DNA of 64,000 bases, from NCBI GenBank assembly GCA_029582265.1, contig CM055823.1:7514761-7578760 (forward strand), given 5' to 3'. Within the stretch, counting starts at the first letter, position 1. Each line of letters starts with the position of its first letter. Below, in pieces: positions 10,341-21,300 of the stretch. The stretch is from Zoroaster sp. YZ-2022 (Eukaryota; Echinodermata; Asteroidea; Forcipulatida; Zoroasteridae). The translations under genes were made by a program, and so were the position numbers. The notes beneath the pieces are model-generated. The model had not been told where the DNA came from, searched no databases, and worked only from the letters and a program-made list of their open reading frames with translations.

Positions 10341-11084
10341 AAGTAATGACGTCATGTTAATAAAATTTGAAAAGTGCTGTGCCATAGCAATAACAAAACA
10401 AAGAATGTACGATCCAGCCGCCATTATGCCATGACGTCACACACGGTATTGGCAGACGTTGAAGCTTGTATGTAATGTGTAAGGAAAATATCTTCGAGGT
10501 TTTTTGAGGTAAACGTGCACGCTTGTAGGCTGGCACATCACTATGAATCAATGTACAGCGCAACTGTACTATTTGTCAAAGATATAATACTGTTACGAAT
10601 CTTACCCTTTGATTTTGATAAATATTAGCACCCCCTATTTCACTTCTTCCACTTCCAATATTTTGCTTACGATGCAATTTCAAGCAGTCTAAGTCCCAGG
10701 GTTTGTTTCCCCGGACCCTCGATTGTCCGCTATGAATATGCAATCCATACAAGGCCGCCACTTTTGCTCATGCATATCCAGCGCTAACGCAATGCATAAT
10801 GCAACACTAGCAAGAGCCTTGCGTGCGTGCCACACCCTCCCGCCACGTGGCTTGGAGCCGTCCTTTGGACTTCGTCTATTTTCTCCTACTTTCCTTGGAG
10901 TCCACCCTACACACCGAACACGGTTCGTGGGTGTAGCACGGCCAAACAGTCACCGTGACTGGCCCGCTCAGTCATAGGCATTGGTCTGTGTGCCGTGCTC
11001 CCATGCGCTACTGCTGCTCCCCTCATGCAATAGCTTTATAGCATCCCCGGTAAGCATTACCCCTAGAACACGCCCTCCTTTCTA
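10341..11084. promoter_or_regulatory. Candidate promoter: two CRE palindromes then CpG-rich DNA
   Basis: Two exact TGACGTCA sites (10347-10354 and 10432-10439) lie 85 bp apart around a CCGCCATTAT word. They are followed by an OCT-like TATGAATATGCAATC stretch and by CG-rich DNA to about 11080. All of this is conserved in B (31724, 31809) and C (43845, 43930). Which gene it would serve is unclear; the orphan-exon paralogue lies downstream on the plus strand. Confidence 0.4.
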
Positions 11085-11099
11085 CCCAGATAACATTCA

Positions 11100-12080
11100 T
11101 ACATTGGGCCAACGTTGGCAATTGGTCGGCAACGTCGGCGTTGGCATTATGTCAGCTTTTGACGTTGGCTCAATGTTGGCATTACATCGCCAACATCGGC
11201 GTTGGCATTATGGTGGCTGCTTATGTTGAGCCAATGTTGGCAATTAATCGGCAATATAACATTGGCATTACGTTGGCGATCGATGTTGGACCAACGTTGG
11301 TTTTTAGTCGGACACCGACATTGGCATTGTGTTAGTTTCTTACATTGGGCCAATGTTGGCTCTAGGTTGGCAATATAACATTGGCATTACGTTGGCCGAT
11401 CGATGTTGGACCAACGTTGGTTTTTAGTCGGACACCGACATTGGCATTGTGTTAGTTTTCAACATTGGGCCAATGTTGGCTCTAGGTCGGCAATATAACA
11501 TTGGAATTACGTTGGCGATCGATGTTGGACCAACGTTGGTTTTTAGTCGGACACCGACATTGGCATTGTGTTAGTTTCTTACATTGGGCCAATGTTGGCT
11601 CTAGGTTGGCAATATAACATTGGCATTACGTTGGCGATTGATGTTGGACCAACGTTGGTTTTTAGTCGGACACCGACATTGGCTTTGTGTTAGTTTTTAT
11701 CATTGGGCCAATGTTGGCTCTAGGTCGGCAATATAACATTGGAATTACGTTTGCGATCGATGTTGGACCAACGTTGTTTTTTAGTTGGACACCGACATTG
11801 GCATTTTGTTAGTTTTCAACATTGGGCCAATGTTGGCTCTTGGTCGGCAATATACATGTAACATTGGCATAACGTTGGCGATCAATGTTGGACCAACGTT
11901 GGTTTTTAGTCGGACGCCGACACTGGCATTGTGTTAGTTTCTTACATTGGGCCAATGTTGGCTCTAGGTCGGCAATATAACATTGGAATTACGCTGGCGA
12001 TCATGTTGGACCAACGTTGGGTTTTAGTCGGACACCAACATTGGCATTGTGTTAGTTTTTATCATTGGGCCAATGTTCTT
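11100..12080. repeat. ~119-bp tandem satellite, left end of the element
   Basis: About eight units with period close to 119 bp (anchor CATTGGGCCAATGTTGGC at about 11342, 11462, 11581, 11700, 11819, 11944 and 12062; more diverged units to the left). Each unit holds several short palindromes (TTGGGCCAA-like, CAACGTTG, CGATCG, TCGGACACCGA). Open frames across it are repeat artefacts. Confidence 0.85.
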
Positions 12081-13562
12081 ATCGGTGACGTCATGTCAGC
12101 AACTCACATTTTTCCAACCGCCATTTTTAACTACGAAACGATGTCGTTTATTTTCGTCTAACTGATCGTTTGAGAATCGTTGCACAATTAATGGAAGGGG
12201 TCTTCATTACTTGGTTTCATTTGAAGGTATGTAATCTTTCACATTATTAATACATGTATGTTCGTTTTAGTATAGATAATGACTGTACAAAACTATGGTT
12301 ATAACGTTAACATCAGTGTGAGTGTGGCACTGGTATTGTACAGAAGGTCATGTACTGACTGTAGGCCTACTGGTCGTATACATTACATGTATATGCGAGC
12401 TTTCACTGTACAACTACAACCCATTGTCAGTGACATTGTCCTGTACATTGCATGGATGGAGGGGCCATGATGATATAACAAAAACACACACACAGGGGAT
12501 GGTGCAATAATAATATTAATAACTGTAGGCAATTTGGCTTCAGTAGTGTCAATAGTTCCTAAGTAATACTGTGGTGGCTGCAACTGGCACATAGCCTACT
12601 GATACTTTTCTCACTCAACTAAAGCAAATGGAGGAAGGACCTTCCTCCATGACTAAAGACAAGTAGGCCTGAAACTCATGAGATAATGAAACAGTCATGT
12701 CATGGATCAAGGAGAGGTCACATGTATTCTATTTTAAAGCCTAACTTAAAGGCATTTTTCTGAAGTTGCATCAATCCATCATGCTGATAATAATGACTCT
12801 GAGGGTTTTCTAACTAATATGTGTGTTTTGTTAGCATGACCATTAGTCTTTGTCCCTCTTTGAAAACATAATATTGTTTTTACATGGTATGTTTGTATTT
12901 CAGATCAAAGGTTGGTCATGCTTGCTATGACATACCGTAGTCAACCATCCATATAGTTTACACTATACTTGGGGGTAAGAATGACAAACATCATGTATGT
13001 TTTTCTGTAGTCAAACAATTATTAATGAATTTTTGATGAAGCCATGCCCCCTCCCCCACCCACAGAAAAAAAAGAAAACATACGTTTTTGGTTATTTTGG
13101 TAAATAATTTATAAAAACACAAATACTCCCAAATGTATAAAATAACCAACATGAACACAAGCTTCTCGTGTCTAATTAGAATCATAATAAATGTGGACTT
13201 ACTCAAGTACTTTTCCTGCCTCTATATTAAAAACGACTCACAATTTTTTTTTTTTTAACAAAACATTTGAGATTTCCATTTATCTGGCTTAAATGTTAAG
13301 TCAAAATTTGTGAACATTGTTTACAGGTAATTGGAACTGGAAGAAAAATGGAACCGGGTAATGGCAGTTTCAGTCATCCAGATACATGGCTACCTGGAAC
13401 AGCCTTATCCCTAATTGGCTTCTAAATTACACAACAATATTTCTTATTCAATTATGTTATTGTCCACAGATTGTCCAGACTGAGTTTGCAGTGAGGATGA
13501 GGTGCAAGCTTGCTCCTTCCTTATTCCCCATCAGAGGTAAGCGGGTGAAGGGCAAAAAAACT
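12081..13562. other. Element interior, left part
   Basis: No gene recognised. It begins with another GTGACGTCATG word (12085-12095). A 67-nt exon-like segment (13470-13536: CCACAG acceptor, open frame IVQTEFAVRMRCK, donor GAG|GTAAGC) is the best coding candidate. No partner exon in a compatible phase was found. Confidence 0.35.
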
Positions 13563-13840
13563 CTATAGTCTAGCGGTGTGCGTTTTCGGATATTATTGGA
13601 ACCGGATACCCGAAATCAGGAAAGTTCGGATACCCGGATACCTGTTTTCATTCTTGTTGAAAACATGCCTCCTTTGGTGTACAAATACATGTAGATGTTA
13701 ACAAAATTGACCTTTATAATACATAGGATACAATATTTAATTTGATCTTTATTTATAATAAAAGTATAACATCTTGGTGACAAAATATTGTATTTACTTA
13801 AAGTTATTTCTGAAATAAAACCGTAAAAATTGCTACAAAA

Positions 13841-14062
13841 GTGTAGCGCACCGAACTCAAGTTCTGGTGTTGCCAGCAGCAGGGTGTGAGTTCGAGCCCC
13901 GGTCGTGACACTTGTGTCCTTGAGCAAGGTACTTAACCATAATTGCTTCGTCCTTCGGATGGGACGTAAAGCCGTAGGTCCCGTGTGTTGTGTAATGCAT
14001 GTAAAAAGAATGCGCCTTGAGCACCACTTAGTTGGTGGATACGTGCGCTATATAAGTCCACA

Positions 14063-14092
<30 letters not shown>
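13841..14092 (+). mobile_element. tRNA-derived SINE with (ATT)n tail
   Basis: Truncated at the box A side. It contains the box B-like GTTCGAGCCCC, then TGTCCTTGAGCAAGGTACTT, GGGACGTAAAGCCGTAGGTC and GGTGGATACGTGCGCTATAT, ending in ATT repeats (14067-14092). Two further copies of the same family are at 53260-53800 on the other strand. Confidence 0.75.
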
Positions 14093-14093
<1 letters not shown>

Positions 14094-14849
14094 TACACTG
14101 TACAAAAGAAAGCCCCATTGATATGATCACACGTGCACACGCACGGCCGGTGCATCACGCAGCTTCAGTGGCCTCACACGTGACTGTGTCAGAAGTGACT
14201 TTCATATCATCAGAATGAGACAATGATGGTGTGTGCGTGTCAGAGTGCATGCGTATAGCAAGTTCACTTGGATGTTCATGTCAGAAAACACGTGTTGAAT
14301 AATGGCATTGGTCGATCAAGGGCGATGTGGGCGGAACTAACCTGTTGTGGGAAAACGATTCATGTGTTTACCCTTGCCGCGCCCCTGCCTTCTAAATAAG
14401 GATATCCCGTACGTCATGTTGGCTTTGGATAAGGACATGATTTTGCTTAATAAAATAATATTATGAAACTAACAAACTGCAAAATATTACGAATCTAAAA
14501 TCAGAACTTGAATATTAATTGCTTTCTATCACAATGAATTTTAGTTAAATGTCAATGGCCTGTCAATAAACCTTGTTTCCTGATTGAATAATGAATTTAC
14601 TATAAGAGACCTAGCTAGGAATAATTAAAAATAACAACTACTACTATTACTAATAATAATAAAGCTAAACAATGATTTTAAGAATTAAGATTATTTTCAG
14701 AACCCAATATTTCTCTTTCAAAATCGGTTGCGGTGTACTGATTGGTACTTATCATTGTTATAAATCATGTTCACTTTGGTGGGATGGCAGTTATGTCCTT
14801 TATTACAGTATATGTGACAACCCCTTAGGAGTGGGGTTTATTAAAAAAA

Positions 14850-15740
14850 GTTAATCACCCTTCAATTCGCACCTTCACCCAAAGTTTATTTGAAGGCGAA
14901 TTAGTTTGAATCTCGCACGGTAGCCAACACGGCGTGAGGTCACTACCTGTAATGCAATGCGTGCGGGTGTGTGTGAGTTGGTTTTTTGTAAGACTGTGCA
15001 GCATGTTATGTAAGGGGTATAGAGTCATGCGCATGCTCAGATGAAAATCCTGCAGGAAAGAAAACAGTAAATCCATACTGGATCCTGTTGCACTAACCAG
15101 TCTGCTTTTACACTGATTAGTGGCTTTATATCGCTGTACATGATGACTCCTCCTAAATAATAATAAATCAATTCTTGAAAGGAAAACTAACATTCATTTT
15201 ATCATGGAGGAAAGTTCCCTTCCTTCCTCCGTCATTTTACATAGTGTATTGTTCCAGATAAGTAGTGTTGTAGCACAGATTTGTTTTGGCCGCATTCAAA
15301 GGAAACGGTGAATTTGCAGAAAAGGGGGTTCAGAGAAAGTTTAAAGACTAAAAGTGATTTCAGTTCATTTGTTTCCTGATATCCTTTTTCTTTTTTCTTT
15401 TTTTTAGAAAGTTAACAGTTACTTTAGAGCCCATCTATCAAATCGCTGGCTCTTACTTGGCTGTGAACACTTATTTTTATGGTGTATACTATAGACGCAT
15501 AAAAGCAACACAACATGTAGGCGTGAAAGAAGTGCAGATCCTTTGTTGTATTTTTAGTCATAACGTATTGAAATGAGTCACAAATGAGGGTTGCGCTCAC
15601 ATGATTTGCAAAAAGCATAGCGATAGCTTTCAAACTGCAACTGGACGGATGAATAACTTTGAATATGTCTGGGATTTTTAATATAATAATTATGCAGAGT
15701 AAATGGCTGCGAACACTCCTGAAGTAGTTCAATGAACAAT
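14850..15740. repeat. Dispersed repeat related to 58870-60560
   Basis: Matches the 59-60.5 kb region in inverted order. Shared words are the TCAATTCGCA/CACCCAAAGTTTATTTGAA segment, CGGCGTGAGGTCACT, GAGTCATGCGCATGCTCAGA, GAAACGGTGAATTTGC and GTAGGCGTGAAAGAA. The distant copy is split by long CA tracts. A shorter second copy of the GGCGTGAAAGAA block lies at about 16330-16480. Family not identified. Confidence 0.55.
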
Positions 15741-15864
15741 CTAGTTTTCATGAGGTATTTTTATATAAGAGTTCGAGCATTGGTATGAATTAAGACAAGT
15801 GATTGTTTGGGAAGGGCTATCCATCTTTGAGCAATTTATATGAAATACTAACCATAAAGTAAAA

Positions 15865-16215
15865 CAAGTAATTAAAATGCCATTTACAAGCCTCCCGTGT
15901 ATTTTCAATTTTGATGAGAAAATCATCCAGGTAAGCAACGACCCCATTTCAACCATGATGTTGCATCATACGAGAGACATGCAGACGGAGTAATTCTATG
16001 AAAATGCATGGCGCACGTGTATCTCCAAATGGAAGTTTAGTGCCATTTAAATAAGTCATCGGGATGACAGGTATATATATATATACCGATAAGCACTTTT
16101 GAGATCAACTTTGGGAGTCCTATTTTTGAGTAATACTTTTGTTTATGTCTTCCCAGCGCGTTGTAATGGGCAGCAAATTTTGGTGCGCTTTCATCCGTCG
16201 ATCTTTTCAAGTTTT
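15865..16215 (-). pseudogene. Decayed reverse transcriptase fragment
   Basis: The minus strand shows a KVDLKSAYR segment (16086-16112), an LPFG...AP segment, and a YLDD active-site motif (about 15911-15934) in the right order and spacing for a retrotransposon reverse transcriptase, most like DIRS/Ngaro-type or related elements. Stop codons, a frameshift at a TA-repeat and missing flanking domains show it is dead. Confidence 0.65.
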
Positions 16216-17680
16216 GGATCGAAATTAAAGTCTGAAGCTATATGTACATGTACACGTGATGTATAGCCTACACTGATGTTTGGAAAGGCACTAGCACAAA
16301 CAACCTTGACCTACCCATTGAATTATTTTGGCGTGAAAGAAAAAGTATTTTTAGTCATATGAAATGTATTGAAATGAGCCGTTGCGCTCAGATGACTTTC
16401 AAAAGCATACTTAGCTTTCAAACTGCAACTGAAGGGATGATTAATGATGTCTGGGGGTAACTTTGAGGATGTCTGTTTTTAATAGAATATTCCACCAAAT
16501 GTACACTGGTGTATGACAAGAAACTATAAATCCTGATATTTTGAGATATCTGCAAACACATTCTTAGTATGGTTTATTTTTAAATAGGAACTATACATCT
16601 CAAATGGCATCTCAAATTACATCTAAATATTAAACAAATTTTGGACCAACCTAAAGGACCTGTAGTATAAATGCAAACTAGTAGTTATTCGTTTCGAACC
16701 TATAGCAGGTTCTTTCTCAAAGGGAAAATAGGATTGATAAATAATTAGTAGCGTGTTTGTTAGGGTGTTATTGAATATAAATTACGGGTAGTTTACTGTC
16801 TTAATACATGTACCACGAACAAAATAACACGCGGGCATGGATTCACTGTTTTCTTCCTATGTATTCATCGCAACATGTAAATTTGTGTCAGTAGATAACG
16901 TCTCAAAAAGATCAATTTCATCTTGCTATTAACAAGCACAGATTATAATCTGGTAGTCTGGATTACAATTGGTGTCGTTTTAAGTGAGTGGCACATGCAT
17001 ATCGCGCGTAGCATGCAGCAATGGCACGCTTAATTCATACGGTAGTCGATCGTTTCATGAATAATCAAATTGTTTCTGTATACATCGTGTAACAGTCGTA
17101 GCAACGTTCTTATTAGGCTATAACTATTTTATGTTCTTTAAATTAAAATGTTAACGACGATGACTCTGTAACCCTTACAAAACACTCGTATACAAAACCC
17201 ACATACACACTCGTATACAACCCCCCCCCCCCACACACACACACAAACCGCATGCATTGTATTACACTGACCTCACGCTGCATTCTCTGTGGCATAAACA
17301 AACCTTTGGTGAAGGTAGTGATTAACTTGCTTAACTTTTTCTGTACAAAACGGGGTTGTCGTATACAATGTAATAGGACATTCTCTACGAAAGTGTGTTT
17401 TTAATGTATCACAAACAGTTGGACAAAAGTGTATGGAAAATATCCGTAAAATACTACAAAGGCGTTATCAGAGTGTTAATCTCTTGAATAAAATTGCTCC
17501 TTAAAGTGTAAAAATTACATTGTTCAATAGTAAAAGATTTCTGTTCACACCACTGAAATGGTTAGTCCCAATTTTAAAAAGTCGTTTACGGGTACCCGGA
17601 ACCGAAAAATGGAACCGGGTAATGACAGTTTCGGTCGGGTATCCGGATACCCGGATACCTGGCACAGCCCTACTATAGTC

Positions 17681-19475
17681 ATTATAGGATGCCACCAAGT
17701 CATTTATTGACTGGTATTTACTATTAGTGGTAAGGACATGACTGTTAATAACCTGTTGTCATTTAAAGTGCATGCTGGGAATCTGGTGACAAACCCAGTA
17801 GCATGCAAATCATTTGAAGTACACAGGCATAATGGTGCATCAAATCTGTACAAGATGTGTGGTCATTCAATTGAGAATGCTTAAAATGTTTGTTTCTTTT
17901 TACATTGAATAAGTGATTGATTCACCATCACTTTATAGGGCCTTATGAATTCTTCGGCATATAGCATCACCATCTATGCTGAGTTTGGACCACACCAACA
18001 TATATTCATCGGTATATATTGAACATACATGTATCTTATAGCATAAATTGTACATGTACATGTCATTGTATACAGCCCATCATATCTTTTAAAATAATAT
18101 CCCCTTTTCACTCCAGATTGGAACCATTGAACCCTTGTCATACAAATGTGTCACACACAAACAGCCATTTGTGTTACTGCTTCGAGGTGTGTCAGAGTCC
18201 ATATAACTTTGTGATCCAATGGCCAGCAGTTGAAGTTGATCCATTCTTCAAAGGAGTTAATGTATGTTTCAAATTAAATTATATGGACATATCCTATCTG
18301 TGGCAGTCTGTACCTTCATGGGAATTGGTTTTTCAGAACCTTAAGACACATCTAGGTCTTTCTAGGTATTTTTGTAAACATATAACAATGATTGTACTGA
18401 GGAATTATGTTTTTGACTGAACCCAAAAATCCTCATGAGTGTAGTAAGTTATTAAACAGTATCTGTTGGGTGATCTAGTAAAATGTATATTGCCGACTGT
18501 GAATCCCTGGGAGTTGGGCCATGCAAACAATCTTCATTGCATAGGTATGTTAGTCTTGGTATACATTTTCGCAGATTACCCAATTAAAGTTCCTATGTAT
18601 TTTTATGCAAGCATTGGGATATTTCAACCCAAGTACTGACCATCAATCCCATACACAAGTAAAGATATTAAAGGGACAGTATTGTCATGATCAGAGCAGA
18701 CTTTCTACAGGGCATGGAATCGGTGTCTTAGTTTAATATGAACACAGTAACTGAAAATTACTGGCTCATTTATGCAGCAGCAACGCAAATAATTATACAT
18801 ATGACCTTACCACGTGAGTATTATTTTCAGTTACTGAGTTAATCTAGAACTTGAACTCTGATTCCATGCCCTGTTGATACGTGGCAATACTACCTTTAAA
18901 CAATAACTTAAACATGACTATTTATGAACATGTATTTTCAACAGTTAAAGAGAAATAAATACATATAACAATCAGAAGATCATTTAATTGTTTGTTTCTT
19001 TTCATTTTACAGTTATCCTTCAAATTACAATGTGTTGTCTCCTAGGCCATCCTAACAAGGTAAGCATGTGTTCCTTATAGAAAGGTGCACTTATTTATGG
19101 CAATTTTCTATGCAAATTTAACACTTTATAAGGTTATGATTCAGCTGAATGTTACACAAAAAACAAGAAATTTGTTTTATTTGATTGCTTGCCATAGATA
19201 AGGCTTCTTAATACATGGAAGACATGCTTATCTCATTAGACTCGGAATCTGGGTCAACATTAACGTGAGTCCGGGTTGGATATGACCCGACCTTTCCAGG
19301 TGAGAATGACCCCGGGAAAGTTGGGTCAGATTATGTGACTTGTTTTCTGGGTCAAATAATCTGACCCAATTTTTTGGGTCATTCTGACCAGGAAAGTGTC
19401 GGGGCATGTCCAACCCTGCGGAGTATGGGTCAATTCTGACCCAGGAGTTTTTAGTGTTTTGGCTCGATGTTGGAT
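17681..19475. other. Element interior, right part
   Basis: No gene identified. Exon-like segments occur on the plus strand at 17939-18011, 18117-18261 (open LEPLNPCHTNVSH...WPAVEVDPFFKG) and 19013-19059, each between plausible AG and GT sites, but their reading phases do not join. From 19235 to 19470 there is GGGTCA-type degenerate repetition. Confidence 0.35.
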
Positions 19476-20040
19476 CAAAGTTAATGATACAAAGGCCCAA
19501 CATTGGTGCAATGTTGGACTATGTTGGCTCAATGATGGCTTGATGTTGGCTCAAAGTCAATGATACAAAGGCCCAATGTTGGTCCAATGTTGGAATATGT
19601 TGGCTCAATGTTGGCTCAATATTGGCTTAAAGGTGACGATACAAAGGCCCAACATTGGCCCAACATTGGCCCAACGTTTACGTTGGCCCAACGTTGGGCC
19701 AACTTTTACATTGGCCCACTGTAATGCCAATGAGCAAAATTACGTTGGGCCAACATTGACAGCCAACGTTGGCCCAATGAAACCGTTCCGTTGGCCCTAT
19801 GTTGGGCCAATGTTGGGATGAGTTGACTCAACGTTGGCTCAATATTCGCTTAAAGGTAATGATACAAAGGCCCAACATTGGCCCAACGTTGGGCCAATGT
19901 TTACGTTGGCCCAACGTTGGGCCAACTTTTACATTGGCCCACTGTAATGCCAATGAGCAAAATTACGTTGGGCCAACATTGACAGCCAACGTTGGCCCAA
20001 TGAAACCGTTCCGTTGGCCCTACGTTGGGCCAATGTTGTG
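19476..20040. repeat. ~223-bp tandem satellite, right end of the element
   Basis: Two full units with period 223 bp (anchor GATACAAAGGCCCAACATTG at 19638 and 19861) plus partial units at 19476 and 19551. It is rich in TTGGGCCAACGTTGGCCCAA-type palindromes. It shares word composition with the left array but not its unit sequence. Confidence 0.82.
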
Positions 20041-20054
20041 ATGTTATCTGGGTA

Positions 20055-20915
20055 AGTTGTCACTCACTTTACTTCGTCAAATACCTTTCCTTATATGGAA
20101 CAAGGACTTGTTGTATACCATGATTTTGCACACGTTTCTACCCTTGGCCCCGCGGAAGGCAAGCTTCTCATTGGCTAAGACGCTAAACTAGGCTAATGTT
20201 TTATTCATTCCTAGGCCCCAGATTTCTATATGAACCCAGAGATTTCCTGATCTCGGCGAAGTGCGGTACCGAATGATAACTGTGCGACTCGATCCGATCC
20301 ATGACAGTGCGGTGTACTGAAATAGTACAGTCTAGAGCCTCGTTCGTTGAACCAATGGTGCAGTGCGTCGATATGACCATTGGTTCGCCTAGCAGTGCGG
20401 TCTGATACACACTCTGGCCCCGTCCAGATACCCCGTGTATTCAAGCCCTGGTGGTACCCGTCGTCGAGACCGACCAGCCGTCCGTCTCTCGGTGTAGCAG
20501 TGCCCGTACCGTATACCGATCGAGTGACAAGCCGCACGAACGAATGATGGTCCTGGCTGCCCGATCCCTTTGTAGTTGGTATTACTCGCACACACCATTC
20601 GGAATTCGTGTTATGTTTAACTATTAAGTCTAATTATTGAACTACGCTACCACTCTTTTTATATGTCATTAGTGCCTTTTATTGTTGTTGAATGCAGAAA
20701 AGATAATAAACCAACCCCATTTCATTTTGTCACAACAAAGTTTGTGTCCGCCCTATTATTTTGTTGACCCACAATAGTGGGGAATGCAACAATACCTATT
20801 GTGATGAAAAAATCCCAGTGGTTAGTTACAACAATTAGCCATTTCCTTCTTGTATGTTTAGACCATCAGGTATGAACAATACAAAGAATCATTAGTTTCA
20901 TTGTGTTCCCGTAAG
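20055..20915. other. CpG-rich block and spacer before the orphan exon
   Basis: Bases 20225-20610 are CG-rich and conserved in B (32640-33010) and C (44760-45130). They contain AGTGCGGT three times (20260, 20306, 20394) and a perfect 11-bp hairpin GAACCAATGGT/ACCATTGGTTC (20349-20386). Open frames run on both strands but are not preserved equally between copies, so I do not call a gene. It could be an upstream exon or promoter of the orphan paralogue. No HxD-type exon 2 is present in 20610-20915. Confidence 0.4.
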
Positions 20916-21116
20916 GTTCAACTGCTGTACTGTATTGAGCAAGCTAAAGGCAAGGGAGGAGCAAATCAGTTTGTAGATGGATGGAAAATCGTGAAGCAAC
21001 TGAAGGAAGAATATCTAGATGTGTACAAGGTGCTTAGTACACATGCCGGTTGACTATAAAAACGCCGCTACCGATGAATATCCATTTCACATGAAGCTGG
21101 CTCGTCCAATAATCGA
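20916..21116 (+). pseudogene. Orphan exon 3 of a second BBOX1-like paralogue (unit A)
   Basis: The plus strand reads VQLLYCIEQAKGKGG, NQFVDGWKIVKQLKEEY and DVYKVLST, clearly homologous to exon 3 of the minus-strand gene. The acceptor (CCCGTAAG before GTTCAA) and donor (ATCGA|GTAAGT, phase 2) fall exactly where exon 3 begins and ends. Length is 201 nt instead of 200: one extra base after LST puts a TGA in frame. The second half continues in the next frame (MPVDYKNAATDEYPFH, then ARPIIE). No HxD exon and no exon 4 or 5 was found on this strand nearby, so it looks like a stranded exon. Confidence 0.8.
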
Positions 21117-21154
21117 GTAAGTTGAAATAAGAGTTACCTATTTGAAACTGCTTA

Positions 21155-21300
21155 CCAGGCTTGTATTCGAGTCCTCAAACCTCAAGTCTGAGTCCCCAGT
21201 TTCGAGTCCGATTCCCGAGTCATGTGGGTCAATTCGGTCCTAAGGGTCGAGTCTGAGTCTGAGTCATCAAAAGAGTGGCTCGAGTCCGCGTCACAAGTCA
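21155..21300. repeat. GAGTCC-type degenerate repeat before unit B
   Basis: Repeated GAGTCCGAGTC/GAGTCTGAGTC words. The same repeat occurs at 33575-33720, 45690-45835, 8995-9050, 30360-30415, 42480-42540, 56920-57025 and 61695-61830. At 9050-9130 and 57025-57095 it is followed by the same TTTAAAAAATCAAA...AAGGTTCAAAGTTAAGTG tail, so it is part of a dispersed element. Confidence 0.6.

Larger units (their letters stand above)
13563..17680. mobile_element. hAT-like DNA element, 4102 bp, nested
   Basis: A perfect 8-bp duplication CTATAGTC (13563-13570 and 17673-17680) brackets an element that starts TAGCGGTGTGC (13571) and ends GCACAGCCCTA (17672), imperfect inverted ends of the TAGGGNTGTGC type seen in hAT transposons. 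Both subterminal regions carry GGATACCCGGATACC repeats. No hAT transposase frame is visible. A SINE (13841-14092) and a decayed reverse transcriptase (15865-16215) lie inside. Confidence 0.78.
11083..20054. mobile_element. 8968-bp DNA element with TA duplication (unit A only)
   Basis: The left end after TA starts CCCAGATAACAT (11085); the right end finishes ATGTTATCTGGG (20052) followed by TA, a perfect 12-bp inverted repeat. Units B and C read TTTCTAAGTTG across the site (TA at 32456-32457 and 44580-44581), so both the insertion and its 2-bp target duplication are directly visible. Just inside the ends are two different satellite arrays (11100-12080, 19476-20040). The interior holds a hAT-like element with nested repeats and no transposase that I can recognise, so the element is probably non-autonomous. 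TA duplication occurs in Tc1/mariner and some other DNA superfamilies; I cannot assign one. Confidence 0.85.

Noticed and set aside
11141..12161. Several frames across the left satellite (and 19576-20041 across the right one)
   Set aside because: They read through tandem palindromic repeats on both strands and have repeat composition only.
13470..19059. Possible host or transposase gene on the plus strand inside the 9-kb element (exon-like 13470-13536, 17939-18011, 18117-18261, 19013-19059)
   Set aside because: Each segment has AG and GT borders and one open frame, but the phases needed to join neighbouring segments meet stop codons, and no protein family is recognisable. Left as unproven.
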